Shown here piece by piece: positions 41,918 through 52,410 of a stretch of DNA of 64,000 bases. The stretch is taken from NCBI GenBank assembly GCA_946811185.2, contig OX328096.1, positions 49,304,252 to 49,368,251 on the forward strand. The letters run 5' to 3'. Source of the DNA: Hippopus hippopus (lineage: Eukaryota > Mollusca > Bivalvia > Cardiida > Cardiidae). The position numbers and the translations under genes are program-made. The notes under the pieces were generated by a model. The model worked only from the letters and a program-made list of their open reading frames with translations, was not told where the DNA came from and did not search any database. How positions within the stretch are numbered: position 1 is the stretch's first letter; each line of letters begins with the position of its first letter.

Positions 41918-42128
41918 CTCTATATTAAGACATAAATGAAGACTTGTCCAAATTGAAAGCATTTGCAAGCGACGTTTTAAATGTGACTCAAATGCTGGAA
42001 ATTTATCTTTGTTGGGTTAGAAAACATAGTGCTGGTTACTGGTCAGCAGTTTTCCTTTTTCCCGTATTTTTTTTCAAAAGGCTTCTTGGCTTCTTCCTTA
42101 AACTGTTAATTGTGTGTTGAAGGGTTAA
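41914..42128 (-). repeat. Family A foldback element (diverged core)
   Basis: TTAACTCTATATTAAGACAT left, acttgtccaaattgaaagca, core gtgctggttactggtcagca, right end tgtgttgaagggttaa. Confidence 0.78.
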
Positions 42129-42151
42129 TCAAGCCTATAAGATAAAAAAAA

Positions 42152-42419
42152 ATGAGCCATGCTCTGTGAAAAGAGGGCTTAATGCATCTGTGAAAAGTAT
42201 CGACCCAGGGCAGCCTGCGCAATCAGCGCAGGCTGACCTGGGCCGAAACTTTTCGCTATTGGTCAATTTTCTGTATGCCCAAGGACCAGTCTATTTCATG
42301 ATTAAGTTAATTTTTGAAAAAAGTGGATATTACGGATCCCTAAATATGTGATGGCTTGCCTTGTACCATGGATCACGGAGATGCATTAAGCCCCCTTTTG
42401 TCAGAGCATGGCTCAAATC
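42152..42419 (+). repeat. Family B hairpin element, complete
   Basis: tgagccatgctctgtgaaaa left, cagagcatggctca right: a perfect end match. Hairpin gggcagcctgcgcaatcagc / gcgcaggctgacctgggccg. A good reference copy. Confidence 0.9.
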
Positions 42420-42852
42420 TTTGTGAGTTTCAGCATTTTGTATTTTCAGCAACAAGCCGAGTTGATATTCATACAGTGTTACATTTGGCGCTGAGTGAGT
42501 TGACCATGGATCAAAGTACTCTCATCGCAACACACTAATTGTCCTCATCAATATGACCACTGTTTTAAATCATGAATGCACGTCAAAGCATTGTTGCAAA
42601 AAGAGAAATCGCTATTGATGAACATTTTCTTTTTCTGCTACAGCGTTACGAAAGTGGTCGGCTGCACAGACGAAAAAAAAGGCTTTCTGCTGGTGGTAAT
42701 AACGTTAGTATTGTTAATAGACATTTAACAAATGTATTTTGTAGATGTACAATTGCAAGTTCTTATAACCACCTAGTTTGTTCGGTCTATAAGTCGCAGG
42801 GCGCTATAATATAAGTGCAGGAAACCTGTTAGATGAAAAATTTACCTGTATA

Positions 42853-43045
42853 ATTGAACCCTTTACTGGCATCTGCTGAAGGGAAAATCTTTTGCGAACG
42901 GTGTAGATCAAGAGCGGACTACACCGTCCGAATGCTTGATTCTTTCCTTTAAGTATAGCAAAAAGTCCCCTAATAAAAAATATCTATCGTTGGCTCTAGA
43001 GAAATAAAATAAAATGCACGGTTTTAATAGGTGGAAAGAGAGTTA
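42853..43045 (+). repeat. Family C2 element, core shortened
   Basis: tgaaccctttactggcatct left, aacggtgtagatcaagagcg gactacaccgtccgaatgct (short core), right end gtggaaagagagttaa. Confidence 0.7.
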
Positions 43046-43093
43046 AGCCTTTACCTTACAAAATTAAGCTTGGACTTTTTCAAGTTTAAACTT

Positions 43094-43471
43094 CTTAAAG
43101 GCCAAGCGGCCAAATGTAAAGAAAGGGGGTGATAAAATGCACTTCAAAAACTTAAATCATACCATTTAAAAGTATGGAAATTATAGTGAAGAGAGCAATA
43201 TGTTACTGCACGGTAAATCAAAGTGTTAGTCGCTAGCTCCAAAATGAAGTTTAATACTAGGTCAAAAGTTGCCAGTTCGCTCTATTATTTGGTTTTTTTT
43301 TTTTACCTGGTTTTAAAATTCATTTTCCTGTCAATGACTAACACTTGGACCGACCGTGCAATAATATATTGTCGTCTTAAAAATAATTTCCATACTTTTA
43401 AAAGGTATTATTTAAATTTAGATGCATTTAGCACCTCATTGTTTACTTTTGATCGCTACTGTGACTTTAAG
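43094..43471. repeat. Family F element
   Basis: aaaggccaagcggccaaatg left, attgtttacttttgatcgct + actgtgacttta right; internal atttaaaagtatggaaatta pairs with catacttttaaaaggtatta. Confidence 0.75.
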
Positions 43472-43622
43472 TAGAAATATGGAAATTGACTGATAGAAAC
43501 ATGATGTACCAAAGTAAGAAATCGATCAGCCTGACCGATCTTTCTATGAGTGAGGGCGAGTTTCACTGTCGTCTGCTGCTGAACGTTCAAACTTGCAGCA
43601 AACGACCTGGAAAATTATCTTG

Positions 43623-43852
43623 TTTAGTTCTTTACCAGACAGCAAAATTTTAGACGTATTCAAATTAAAAACATTTGCAGATGACAAACTAAATTTGGTC
43701 CAAATAATTGGAGTAATCTTTGAAAGGACAGAAAACATTGTGGTAAAAGGAGAAAATGCTTGTAATCAGCATTTTCTCCGTTTCCCATATTGTTTTCAAA
43801 AGGTCATTCCTCAAGATCTTTCAAACTCGGGACTCCGTGGTAAAGAGTTGAT
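43623..43852 (-). repeat. Family A foldback element
   Basis: tagttctttaccagacagca left, core gagaaaatgcttgtaatcag, right end actccgtggtaaagagttg. Full length. Confidence 0.85.
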
Positions 43853-43870
43853 ACATATTGCCATCTTGAG

Positions 43871-44083
43871 TTAACCCTTAAAATGCTAAGCGCGACTCAC
43901 TGACCTTTTACGGACAGTGTAGACCAAGATCAGACTGCACAGAACGTGCAGGCTGATCTTGGATCTACACTGTCCGATAAGGAGATATCATTCCCCAAAA
44001 TATAACTTTGAAATAGCAATATTTGGGTTTCTACCATCGAATAGAACATTTTATTTTAGTTATTTAGCAGGATTAAGGGTTAA
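43871..44083 (+). repeat. Family C1 foldback element, complete
   Basis: TTAACCCTTAAAATGCTAAG left, cgcgactcactgacctttta, core gatcagactgcacagaacgt / caggctgatcttggatctac, tgtccgataaggagatatca, right end caggattaagggttaa. TTAA on both sides. It lies 18 bp after the previous A. Confidence 0.9.
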
Positions 44084-44395
44084 GATCTTATATATAAATA
44101 TATGTGAATCTATTGCAGCAAAAGGACAAACTACTCATGACGAATTATTTTCATCAAAATCATTTCAAATGCAGCCTGCTGCAAGACGTAAAAAGTTGTC
44201 TAAAAGAGACAATGGGTTAAAAAACGTTATTATGAAGGAAAGGCTTAATGATGTTTTTCTCTGTAATAAAACAAATAATATTTCTACTGCGGTTTCGGTA
44301 AGAATAATATTTCCCTGGCGCTGTCTGGATCTTCCATACTCTTTCTTCCTCTGTAATGTCGGGAAGATTTTGATGAGCAGTAGGAACATGAGGGT

Positions 44396-44458
44396 CTGTC
44401 TGTCTGCCTGCCTGCCCGCCTGCCTGCCCGCCCGCCTGTCTGTCTGCCTGTCTGTCTG
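44396..44458 (+). repeat. CTGT/CTGC/CCGC tetranucleotide microsatellite
   Basis: About fifteen units of CTGY/CCGC that replace the tRNA-like head of the SINE that follows. Confidence 0.88.
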
Positions 44459-44668
44459 TGACCTGCTGGTCGAGGCAAACTTTCTTTCCGGCAATTTTTC
44501 GCCTCTCTCCTCTGATGTATGTCAGAAAAGTAGTAATTGGCTTGAAGAGAAAGTTGTGTTAGTACTGGTGTGAGAAAGCAAAGAGACACATGCGTAGGTG
44601 CGCTGACCACCGTGATATGACCTAAGCTGTTAAAACAACGTTAAACTCCAATACAAACAAACAAACCA
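44457..44668 (+). repeat. SINE type 1, head lost
   Basis: gacctgctggtcgaggcaaa, ctttctttccggcaattttt and cgcctctctcctctgatgta match the body of the copy at 60567. Tail gctgttaaaacaacgttaaa + caaacaaacaaacc. The A and B boxes are missing. Confidence 0.8.
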
Positions 44669-44902
44669 CATGCTACTCTACAATGCTTCAAGTGAATGTC
44701 GATGCGTCTAAATAACGAAGATGTTAGTCAGATGGTGTAGATGTAATACCATGTCTTAAACCGGGGCCCATGCCCATAAAACTCGAACTCATGGTCAACT
44801 GAGTCTGTGCTCAAACTTTTAATTTCATTAGTGCTTTGTCAAGAACGACATGAGAAATAAAGACTTTTATCTAACAGGAAGAAGGAAAGGGATGTTCCAA
44901 AA

Positions 44903-44977
44903 GTTAAACCTTGGGCTGCTAAGCGCGACTCACTGACCTTTGGCGGACAGCGTAGATCAAGATCAGACTGCACAGAT
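44903..44977 (+). repeat. Family C1, left half ending at the hairpin loop
   Basis: agttaaaccttgggctgcta, agcgcgactcactgaccttt, ggcggacagcgtagatcaag, atcagactgcacag; then the satellite array starts. The right half is absent after the array. Confidence 0.82.
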
Positions 44978-46105
44978 ACCTATGCCTGTGTTCTGACTGG
45001 CATATATCTCAGAACACGGTGAGTTGAATGACAGGATCCCTCATACCTATGCCTGCGTTCTGACTGGCATATATTTTAGAACACGGCGAGTCGAATGACA
45101 GGATCCCTCATACCTATGCCTGTGTTCTGACTGGCATATATCTCAGAACACGGTGAGTTGAATGATAGGATCCCTCATACCTATGCCTGTGTTCTGACTG
45201 GCATATATCTTAGAACACGGCCAGTCGAATGACAGGATCTCTCATACCTATGCCTGTGTTCTAACTGGCATATATTTTAGAACAAGGTGAGTTGAATGAC
45301 AAGATCCTCATACCTATGCCTGTGTTCTGACTGGCATATATCTCAGAACACGGTGAGTTGAATGATAGGATCCCTCATACCTATGCCTGTGTTCTGACTG
45401 GCATATATCTTAGAACACGGCGAGTCGAATGACAGGATCCCTCATACCTATGCCTGTGTTCTGACTGGCATATATCTTAGAACAAGGTGAGTTGAATGAC
45501 AAGATCCTCATACCTATGCTTGTGTTCTGACTGGCATACACTCGTATCTCAGAACACGGTGAGTTGAATGACAGGATCTCTCATACCTATGCCTGTGTTC
45601 TGACTGGCATGTATCCAAGAACACGGCGAGTCGAATGACAGGATCCCTCATACCTATGCCTGTGTTCTGACTGGCATATATCTTAGAACAAGGTGAGTTG
45701 AATGACAAGATCCTCATACCTATGATTGTGTTCTGACTGGCATACACTCGTATCTCAGAACACGGTGAGTTGAATGACAGGATCTCTCATTCCTATGCCT
45801 GTGTTCTGACTGGCATGTATCCAAGAACACGGCGAGTTGAATGACAGGATCTCTCATACCTATGCCTGTGTTCTGAATGGCATGTATCTAAGAACATGGC
45901 ATGTTGAATGACAGGATCCCTCATACCTATGCTTGTGTTCTGACTGGAATATATCTCAGAACACGGTGAGTTGAATGACAGGATCCCTCATACCTATGCC
46001 TGTGTTTGGACAGGCATATATCTCAAAACACGGTGAGTTGAATGACAGGATCCCTCATACCTATGCCTGTGTTTGGACTGGCATATATCTCAGAACACGC
46101 CAAGT
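44978..46105 (+). repeat. Satellite array, ~67-bp unit, about 17 copies
   Basis: Unit begins atacctatgcctgtgttctg, then actggcatatatctcagaac, acggtgagttgaatgacagg, atccctc. Within each unit gtgttctga and tcagaacac form a 9-bp inverted repeat around actggcatatatc. Variants (catacactcgtatctc; gtatccaag; aaggtgagt) recur in the same order at about 45485-45650 and 45680-45850, so there is a higher-order repeat. Confidence 0.92.
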
Positions 46106-46110
46106 CGAAT

Positions 46111-46664
46111 GATAATGAATAATTCCGGAGAATAATTATAGATACCAGACATACGAATGATTTCCAAGTTTTTTTTTCGTCTGATAATCTTTACACAAAG
46201 CATATGTTACGTCTAGTAAGTTTTACGTTTGGCAACAACTTAGACATCTTTCAGTGATTCGAAATACTTATTTAAGTTGATTTCTCGTGTTCAGTGCAAA
46301 GTCAGTTTTTGACAATAGAAAATGAATGAGATGTAACAAAAATTGTCGTCATCAATATGACTACTGTCCACTAAGAGAGTTTCCGTAAAAGACTTTCGAC
46401 CACTATCCTGCGTTTGCACGACCCCTGGCGACCTTACCAGAGACAGTGGCAATCTAGCTATACTACAAAGACCCTAAAAGTAGATCCTAGGACAGCTGCT
46501 TTCATCGTGTTATCTGAAAAAATCTGAATTTTTCCAGTATCGCTTATTATAATTAAATCCATCAAGATGACATTTTCAAATGTCAATGAATTAGCGGTTT
46601 TACAGGAAAATAAGTTTCCGGTGGGTCTGCCTTTGTTTTCTTTTTAAACTTTTTTTTTATTGCA
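46111..46664. other. Nothing recognised
   Basis: Spacer between the satellite and a C1 half; no coding signal. Confidence 0.4.
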
Positions 46665-46763
46665 ATGTAAATCCGAGAACAGACTGCACCATCCGTCTAC
46701 ACCATCATGATCTACACTGTCTGCAAAAGCGGACTGCATCGCGCTCAGCAACCTAAGGGTTAA
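46665..46763 (-). repeat. Family C1, right half
   Basis: gtaaatccgagaacagactg, catgatctacactgtctgca, aaagcggactgcatcgcgct, cagcaacctaagggttaa. Confidence 0.7.
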
Positions 46764-47447
46764 CGATTTTTCTATAAAGGCGATACCCGAACTTTTAGAA
46801 CTCTTGTCTCTCGTGTCACTATAGCAAGGCGTCAATTTCGGAAAATAGCAAGTCATAAATCACAAAAATAACACTAGAAAATAGCGAAGATCATCGTGAA
46901 TAATGGAGAAAAAAATCTCTGTTTGTTTTAGTTCAGGTTACAATGTAGTTATATAGCAAACTTGGGAGAATGGATTGCAGACTTGCCAAATGTCACTTGG
47001 TGTGAAATGGCGTAGCCTATACACAACCTTATGATGCCGGGCATATGACGTGGGTTGTTTTTGAGGACAGTATAGATCAAAAATAAGATCTGTTTGGTTT
47101 GGCCATGGGTCTACAGAGCCCGTGTTGGACTCTTTTCGATACGGCCACACAGTCTCTCTCTATTGGCATCAAAATTGAGTCTTAAGCACCCAAATGAAGA
47201 ATTGAATAATTTAAGCGGCAAAAAAAGCTGAACAAGCCTACTACTTTTTACTATCGATGTTTTACGTAAGCTTGTTTATTATAAATAGAATAATTGTTCT
47301 TCGTATTCGTAATTATTAATACACCAATAAAAGAATCTTCAGTATCTATTAATTACGTCTGATAGGCAACAAGCACTGAAGAAATCCTCAGAAACTGGAT
47401 TAGGAATTTGCTTTCCATAGAAACAAATCAGAGAGTGGGAGCGCATT
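46764..47447. other. Nothing firm
   Basis: Includes 'gaggacagtatagatcaaaa' near 47063, a possible trace of family C. Otherwise nothing. Confidence 0.35.
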
Positions 47448-47652
47448 TTCTAACGACCTTGAAATAAAAGTATTGAAAGAACGCTGGTATAGGAAAGGAG
47501 AAAATGGTAAGTACCAGCATTTTTTTTTTGTTTCTATCAATGTTTTCTACTTTTCGTAAAACAATTTAGTTAAATATGATTAGATTTTGTCGTCTGCAGG
47601 TGTTTTCATTGCGAAAAAGTCTATAAGTATGTCGTCTAGTATTAGAGTAAAC
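47448..47652 (+). repeat. Family A foldback element (diverged)
   Basis: ttctaacgaccttgaaataa left, core gagaaaatggtaagtaccag, right arm tttgtcgtctgcaggtgttt to gtcgtctagtattagagta. Confidence 0.72.
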
Positions 47653-47672
47653 AATTAGAAAGCCATTAATGC

Positions 47673-47925
47673 GCTATGCTCTGTGAAAAGGGGGCTTAAT
47701 GCAAAAAGTATCGATTCATGTCAGCCTACGCAGTTTGCGCAGGCTGACATGGGTCGAAACTTTTTGCTAGTGGTCAACTGTCTGCATGTCCGAGGACCAT
47801 TCTACCTCATGATTCAGTTATTTGTTAGACAAAATGGATTTTATGAACTTAAAGTTATTTGATGACTTGCTTGGTATCACGCATCACGGAGATGCATTAA
47901 ACCCTCTTCTACTAGAGCACTACCC
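47673..47925 (+). repeat. Family B hairpin element
   Basis: ctatgctctgtgaaaagggg left, hairpin atgtcagcctacgcagtttg / cgcaggctgacatgggtcga, right end ctagagcac. Confidence 0.82.
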
Positions 47926-47992
47926 ATACGAATGAACCTGCTTTTAATGAGATAAGACAGTGGTAAACAGTCGTATCTCTTAAAATGTCATC

Positions 47993-48205
47993 CTTAACTT
48001 TTCAGCGCAAAATAAATAAACTCGACCTCTTTCGACGGCTCTAAATACAGTCCATTGAAACTTACAAAGATTTTGATTGTATAGGCTTGACTACACAAGC
48101 GGACGGTATAGATCAAAGATCAGACTGCACGTTTTGTGCAGTCTGATCTTGATCTATGCCGTCCGCAAAAGTCACTGTTTTGGCCCATGGCGCCGAAAGG
48201 GTTAA
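47993..48205 (-). repeat. Family C2 foldback element, complete
   Basis: TTAACTTTTCAGCGCAAAAT left, ctctttcgacggctctaaat, core gatcagactgcacgttttgt / cagtctgatcttgatctatg, right end catggcgccgaaagggttaa. TTAA on both sides; the reference C2 copy. Confidence 0.9.
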
Positions 48206-49074
48206 GAAATTGATTTGATAACGATACAAAATTTGATGTAATTACATATACTTCATCGAACGACTTTATTTTAAGTTTGACTGCTTCTTCCAATTACCTC
48301 TTTTTAGAGGAGATTTGCCGAACGAAATTTAGAATAACGAAAAAGGGGGAAATATTATTCAAACAAATGTTCATCAGGTAAAAAAAGGCAAAGGTATTTT
48401 GGCTATATATCTGTTTCTTGATTTTATCAAATATACTGTTTTTCAAAACTGTGCCAGAGCCTAAACTCTTTTGCTCGTAAGTTTCTCTTAATTAAAAAAA
48501 AAACAACCACAATGATTTATAATTTTATTTATCCAAAAATTTCTGAAGAATAGAGAAAGTGTCAAAGCATCTGAAATCGCAGTAGCTGATACAATACGCC
48601 CACCGTATTTAGTTGGTGTTCGGAGGGTGAACTGTAAATAATTTATACATGCATGTAAAATTCATAAGTTGAATTCTGATGATGTATGTTTCTTTTTCTA
48701 AAAGCAAAAAATATAAAATGTATACAGCAATTTCGGTCAGTGTCAGTCACAAGTGAAAGACGCGTGGTGTTTATAATCTTTAATTTCTTTTCAGTATTGC
48801 CTAGCTCAACAGACGCGTTCAGAAAAAAAAATCCAAATCTAATCAAAATAAATTCAAAACTTGTGATAGGATGATGGACGCACGCTCCAATTCCATCCTC
48901 AACTCGGTCATGATTTCCATACCTGCTCGTACCTAATGTATCTCTATTTTTAATACCTTCTGTTCAATCCCATTGCTGTAAAAGCTGTTTTCTAACTACT
49001 TGAAATTATCACAATTTGTACACAAGATACACATTTGAAAGGAAGAAAACATTTTTTTTTTCAGAAAAATAGGA
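48206..49074. other. Nothing recognised
   Basis: AT-rich with an A run near 48490; no repeat family or coding signal. Confidence 0.4.
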
Positions 49075-49192
49075 AAAAACATTGTGGAAAAAGGGGCAAC
49101 TGTTTGTAACAAGTAATTGCTCTCTTTCGGGCATTTTTTTAAGCAATCAAATGCAGACGCATTTTCAAATCGGATTTGTAGAGTAATGGGTT
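49075..49192 (+). repeat. Family A remnant
   Basis: aaaaacattgtggaaaaagg, caactgtttgtaacaagtaa, ttgctctctttcgggcattt, gcagacgcattttcaaatcg. Confidence 0.5.
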
Positions 49193-49426
49193 ATTTGATA
49201 ACGGGTTATCACATTTTATCTCTTTCTCCCATCTAATTTAACGGTTCAGGGGCCCTGATAACTACATCAAATAGAAGTTTACATTGTCACGAAGGTATGC
49301 TACATAATTTATGTAGAAAAATCTAAATAATCATCAGTTGTTTTATATTATTAATAATCTGTTAATAAATTATCATTTTCTAGGCTGTTTTCTCTTTGGT
49401 TCATCAAGTTATCAGGTGTGAATTCA

Positions 49427-49427
<1 letters not shown>

Positions 49428-49480
<53 letters not shown>

Positions 49481-49492
49481 GGGAGAGAGAGA
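49428..49492 (+). repeat. GA microsatellite with internal G tract
   Basis: About 20 GA units, then about 14 G, then five more GA units. Confidence 0.92.
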
Positions 49493-49660
49493 TCATAGCG
49501 CACGAAAGAAAGATTATATTTGGATGTAAATGTAAAGCCAACCAAGAAAACATTGTTGTTGGAGAAAGTGCTGGTTTTGAACATTGTTACAATGGTTTAT
49601 AAACCACCTACTGCATTAGACTAAGTAAAAAGTGTAAGGTGTCTGCTTGGGGCAATGGAC

Positions 49661-49851
49661 TAGCCCTTATCCTGCTAAATAAGTTAAGTGGGCCGATAGT
49701 AAAAAGCCGAATAATGCTTTTTCAAAGTTATCTTTTAGAGAAAAATATCTCGTTATCGCAGAGTGTAGATCTAAGATCAGACTGCACGTTCTGTGCAGTC
49801 CGATCTTTCCGCAAAAGGTCGGTGAGTCGCACTGAGTAGCCTAAGGATTAA
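49661..49851 (-). repeat. Family C1 foldback element
   Basis: agcccttatcctgctaaata left, ctcgttatcgcagagtgtag, core gatcagactgcacgttctgt / gcagtccgatctttccgcaa (truncated arm), right end gtagcctaaggattaa. Confidence 0.82.
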
Positions 49852-49889
49852 ATACCTCATTACAGCTTTTCATAGATAAAACCAATTTG

Positions 49890-50151
49890 GCCTGCGACAC
49901 GCGAAAAGAGGCATTCGGACATTTGCGTAAAGTGTCGTCTCGGATCAGCCTGCGCACTCCGCGCAGGCTGATCCGAAACGACACTTTCCGTTTTTGTGTA
50001 ATTTTCTGTTTTGCTCAAGTCTACTGTTGGACAAAATCTAATGTAGTCGTAAAGTGCCATCTCGGATTAGCCTGCGCGGACTGCGCAGGCTGATCCGAGA
50101 CGACACTTTACGCAAATATCCGAATGCCCCTTTTCACGTGTTGCAGGCCAT
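49890..50151. repeat. Family D double-hairpin element, complete
   Basis: ggcctgcgacacgcgaaaag left, ttttcacgtgttgcaggcc right. Hairpins gatcagcctgcgcactccg / cgcaggctgatccg and gattagcctgcgcggact / gcgcaggctgatccg. Collinear with the copy at 18908. Confidence 0.87.
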
Positions 50152-50325
50152 TTACTGATTTCATCTTTTTAAATGACGTATCGTTTGTAGTTTATGTTTC
50201 TACGGAACTTTGAGGGATAGCTGTGAGCACTTCGAATTGTGAGTTGGGTCGTCACTCGTTTTTTCAGCCACTTGATATTTGTTGTCTATAAAACTGGATA
50301 ACTGAATGATACTGTAGATTCATAT

Positions 50326-50553
50326 CATACATGATGCATTAAAGCAGGCAAGTCATCAGATAATTATGGACCAATAAAGTCCGTTTTGTCCAACTGTCGA
50401 CAGGATTTAGAATGGTTCTTTGACATGCATAAAATTTACAATCGGCAAAAAGTTTCGACTCATGTCAGCCCACATGGATGCGTAGGCTGACATGGGTCGA
50501 AACTTTTTGCAGATGCATTGAGCCCCCCCCCCCCCCTCCGCAGAGTACGGCTC
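50326..50553 (-). repeat. Family B element, left end lost
   Basis: tacatgatgcattaaagcag, ggaccaataaagtccgtttt, hairpin catgtcagcccacatggatg / cgtaggctgacatgggtcga, right end ccgcagagtacggctca. Contains a C tract of 14 at 50523-50536. Confidence 0.75.
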
Positions 50554-50767
50554 ATACAATATATTTTTGACGGGAGGGGGCTTCTAGTAAAATTATTCAA
50601 ACATAAGTCACTTCTATTTTTTGGGTACAAAGCAATTCGTTTGTATTTACACTCATGTGTTGTGATTTCAATTTGTATAGGATCCAAGATGAAGTGACTA
50701 AAGAACGCTGATTTATACTTGCGTTGCAGACAACGCAATAGACGTCAGAAGTATTTCGAGCGTGTCA

Positions 50768-50910
50768 AATTGTTACGGCTCCGTATTCACCAATTGTCCC
50801 AAATCTAAATTGCAAGATAAGCCATCTGATTGGCTGAGACGTTCTGTTTCAGCCAATCACATGGCCAGCCCTGGATTTTAGAATCATATGAAAAACTGTT
50901 TTATGTATTC
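50768..50910. repeat. Family G foldback element
   Basis: ctccgtattcaccaattgtc left, catctgattggctgagacgt then tctgtttcagccaatcacat, and ttatgtattcgcccc right. Confidence 0.7.
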
Positions 50911-51521
50911 GCCCCCCACCCTCCCGAAAAGTCTTATTAAACGCAGTAGTCATTTGTAATTCCACACGCCATTACGTCAGGAGTGTAGCACCCATAAATC
51001 TCTAGTCTGGGACAGACTTATTGCGCTCAGTCTCTACCTGGAATAGCTGGAGTGTTTAGGCTATGATAACTAGCCGACAAAATCTAGTCAAAGTCCTGAG
51101 TCAAGGATATTTACAGACGTTAAAACAGATACAGCGCCACCACATTAATGACAGCGAATCCAAGTTCAAGAAAGCTGTATCCTATGATCCTATGAGTTCA
51201 CCCTTGGATACGAGTCAACGTCTATAGATCGGCTACTACGGTGAAATTTTAAATAAAAGTGGAACAGATTATCAAAATGGTCAATGTTTCAAAGGTATTC
51301 TATAGGCCTACTTGTTCAATGCATACGGCTATATAAAATCCCAACCCTACTTGTAAGCATTTTTGTCGCGAACTTAAACGCTACCTTGTTACGTTTTTTG
51401 TATGGCAAACCTGCCTACTCTGATCGGTGTCTACCGAAACCAATAACTGAAAATTACGCATGCGCTGTGTACATTCTATTTTCAGATGAAACACTTCAAT
51501 CTCGCTATAGTTGATTCCAGA
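50911..51521. other. Nothing firm
   Basis: No repeat family recognised. A 76-codon plus-strand frame (51284-51514) has no recognisable motif. Confidence 0.35.
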
Positions 51522-52140
51522 TAGATAGATAGATATTCCTTATTCCTCCTATACAGGAGATTTTCAAGAATATATTTGCGTTGAATAAAGGTAAAACAAG
51601 CAAAAGAAATCTATATAAAGACAATTATAAACAGATAAGATGAACATGATTAACATATTTCATATTAACAACTTAAAAGGACACCCCTGTAAGCAACACA
51701 GTCATAGTTAGCCTAGTGGACAGACGAACTCTGCCTATTCATTACCCTACTTCTTCCATCTAGTAATTTCATAAGCATCTGTTTACATTCGATGAAATGT
51801 TTATTTTTAATGTCTCCATTTCATCTTCATATACCGCCCTACAACTACGCTTTTCAGTACTTTGAGTCCTTTGATTATTGTTAGTACTTGCTGTTGGAAT
51901 ATTTAATTCAATATATTTGAGTCAGTTTAGTACAATATAAATATAACGACCCCAGTTACAACTGAGAACCTGTATGTTGTCTAACTTATTTCTACGTGCG
52001 TCTACGAGACACAGACCGTGTTCAGAACGATTGAATAACAATTTATCGCAGGATCGTGGAACAAGGCCAAGATTGCTTTTCCTATGAGATTTTTCAGCAA
52101 GAATTACTTCTGTTATTTCTCTACCCCTCGCAGACAATAA
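51522..52140 (-). pseudogene. Non-LTR retrotransposon (LINE) remnant
   Basis: Read on the minus strand, 52137-51922 encodes RSCDKLLFNRSEHGLCLVDA-like sequence. It resembles the 'RSxDKxxNxxGxxLxDxC' stretch of the apurinic-type endonuclease of CR1/L2-like LINEs. It runs into AT-rich sequence ending gaatatctatctatctatct (plus-strand gatagatagata at 51522). That microsatellite tail is typical of some LINE 3' ends. The reverse transcriptase is missing, so this is an internally deleted, dead copy. The endonuclease resemblance is by eye and moderate. Confidence 0.42.
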
Positions 52141-52174
52141 TAATTATCTGATTTTATGGAGATATGTTTGATTT

Positions 52175-52410
52175 TTAACTCTTACATCAGACGACAAATT
52201 TTTTGACTTGTCCATGTTGCATATTTGCAGACGGTGTTTTAGATAAATGTGGCTAAAACGATGGGCTTTATCTTGGAAATTCCAGAAAATACTGCGGGAA
52301 AAAGAGACAATACTGGTAAACAGCATTTTCTGTTCTTCCAACATTTCCCTTTTTCCCGAAACTGTCTAAACCAGGACCGTTAATACTCAGGATTGTTTGT
52401 TAAAGGTTAA
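52175..52410 (-). repeat. Family A foldback element, first of a touching pair
   Basis: TTAACTCTTACATCAGACGA left, core gacaatactggtaaacagca (diverged), right end gattgtttgttaaaggttaa. The terminal TTAA at 52407-52410 is also the first TTAA of the next copy. Confidence 0.8.

Noticed and set aside
42166..42351. Recurrent open frames with residues such as SAKSIDPGQPAQSAQADLGRN in several places (35301, 38684, 42166, 55070 and on the opposite strand at 28732)
   Set aside because: They are translations of family B copies; the similarity reflects repeat homology, not a protein under selection.
44165..44610. Cys-rich or Arg/Gln-rich proteins (CLPACLPARL; RQAGRQADRQT)
   Set aside because: Translations of the CTGY microsatellite in several frames.
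44978..46105. CRISPR-like array
   Set aside because: The unit is one contiguous tandem repeat with no unique spacers, in a eukaryotic genome; it is a satellite.
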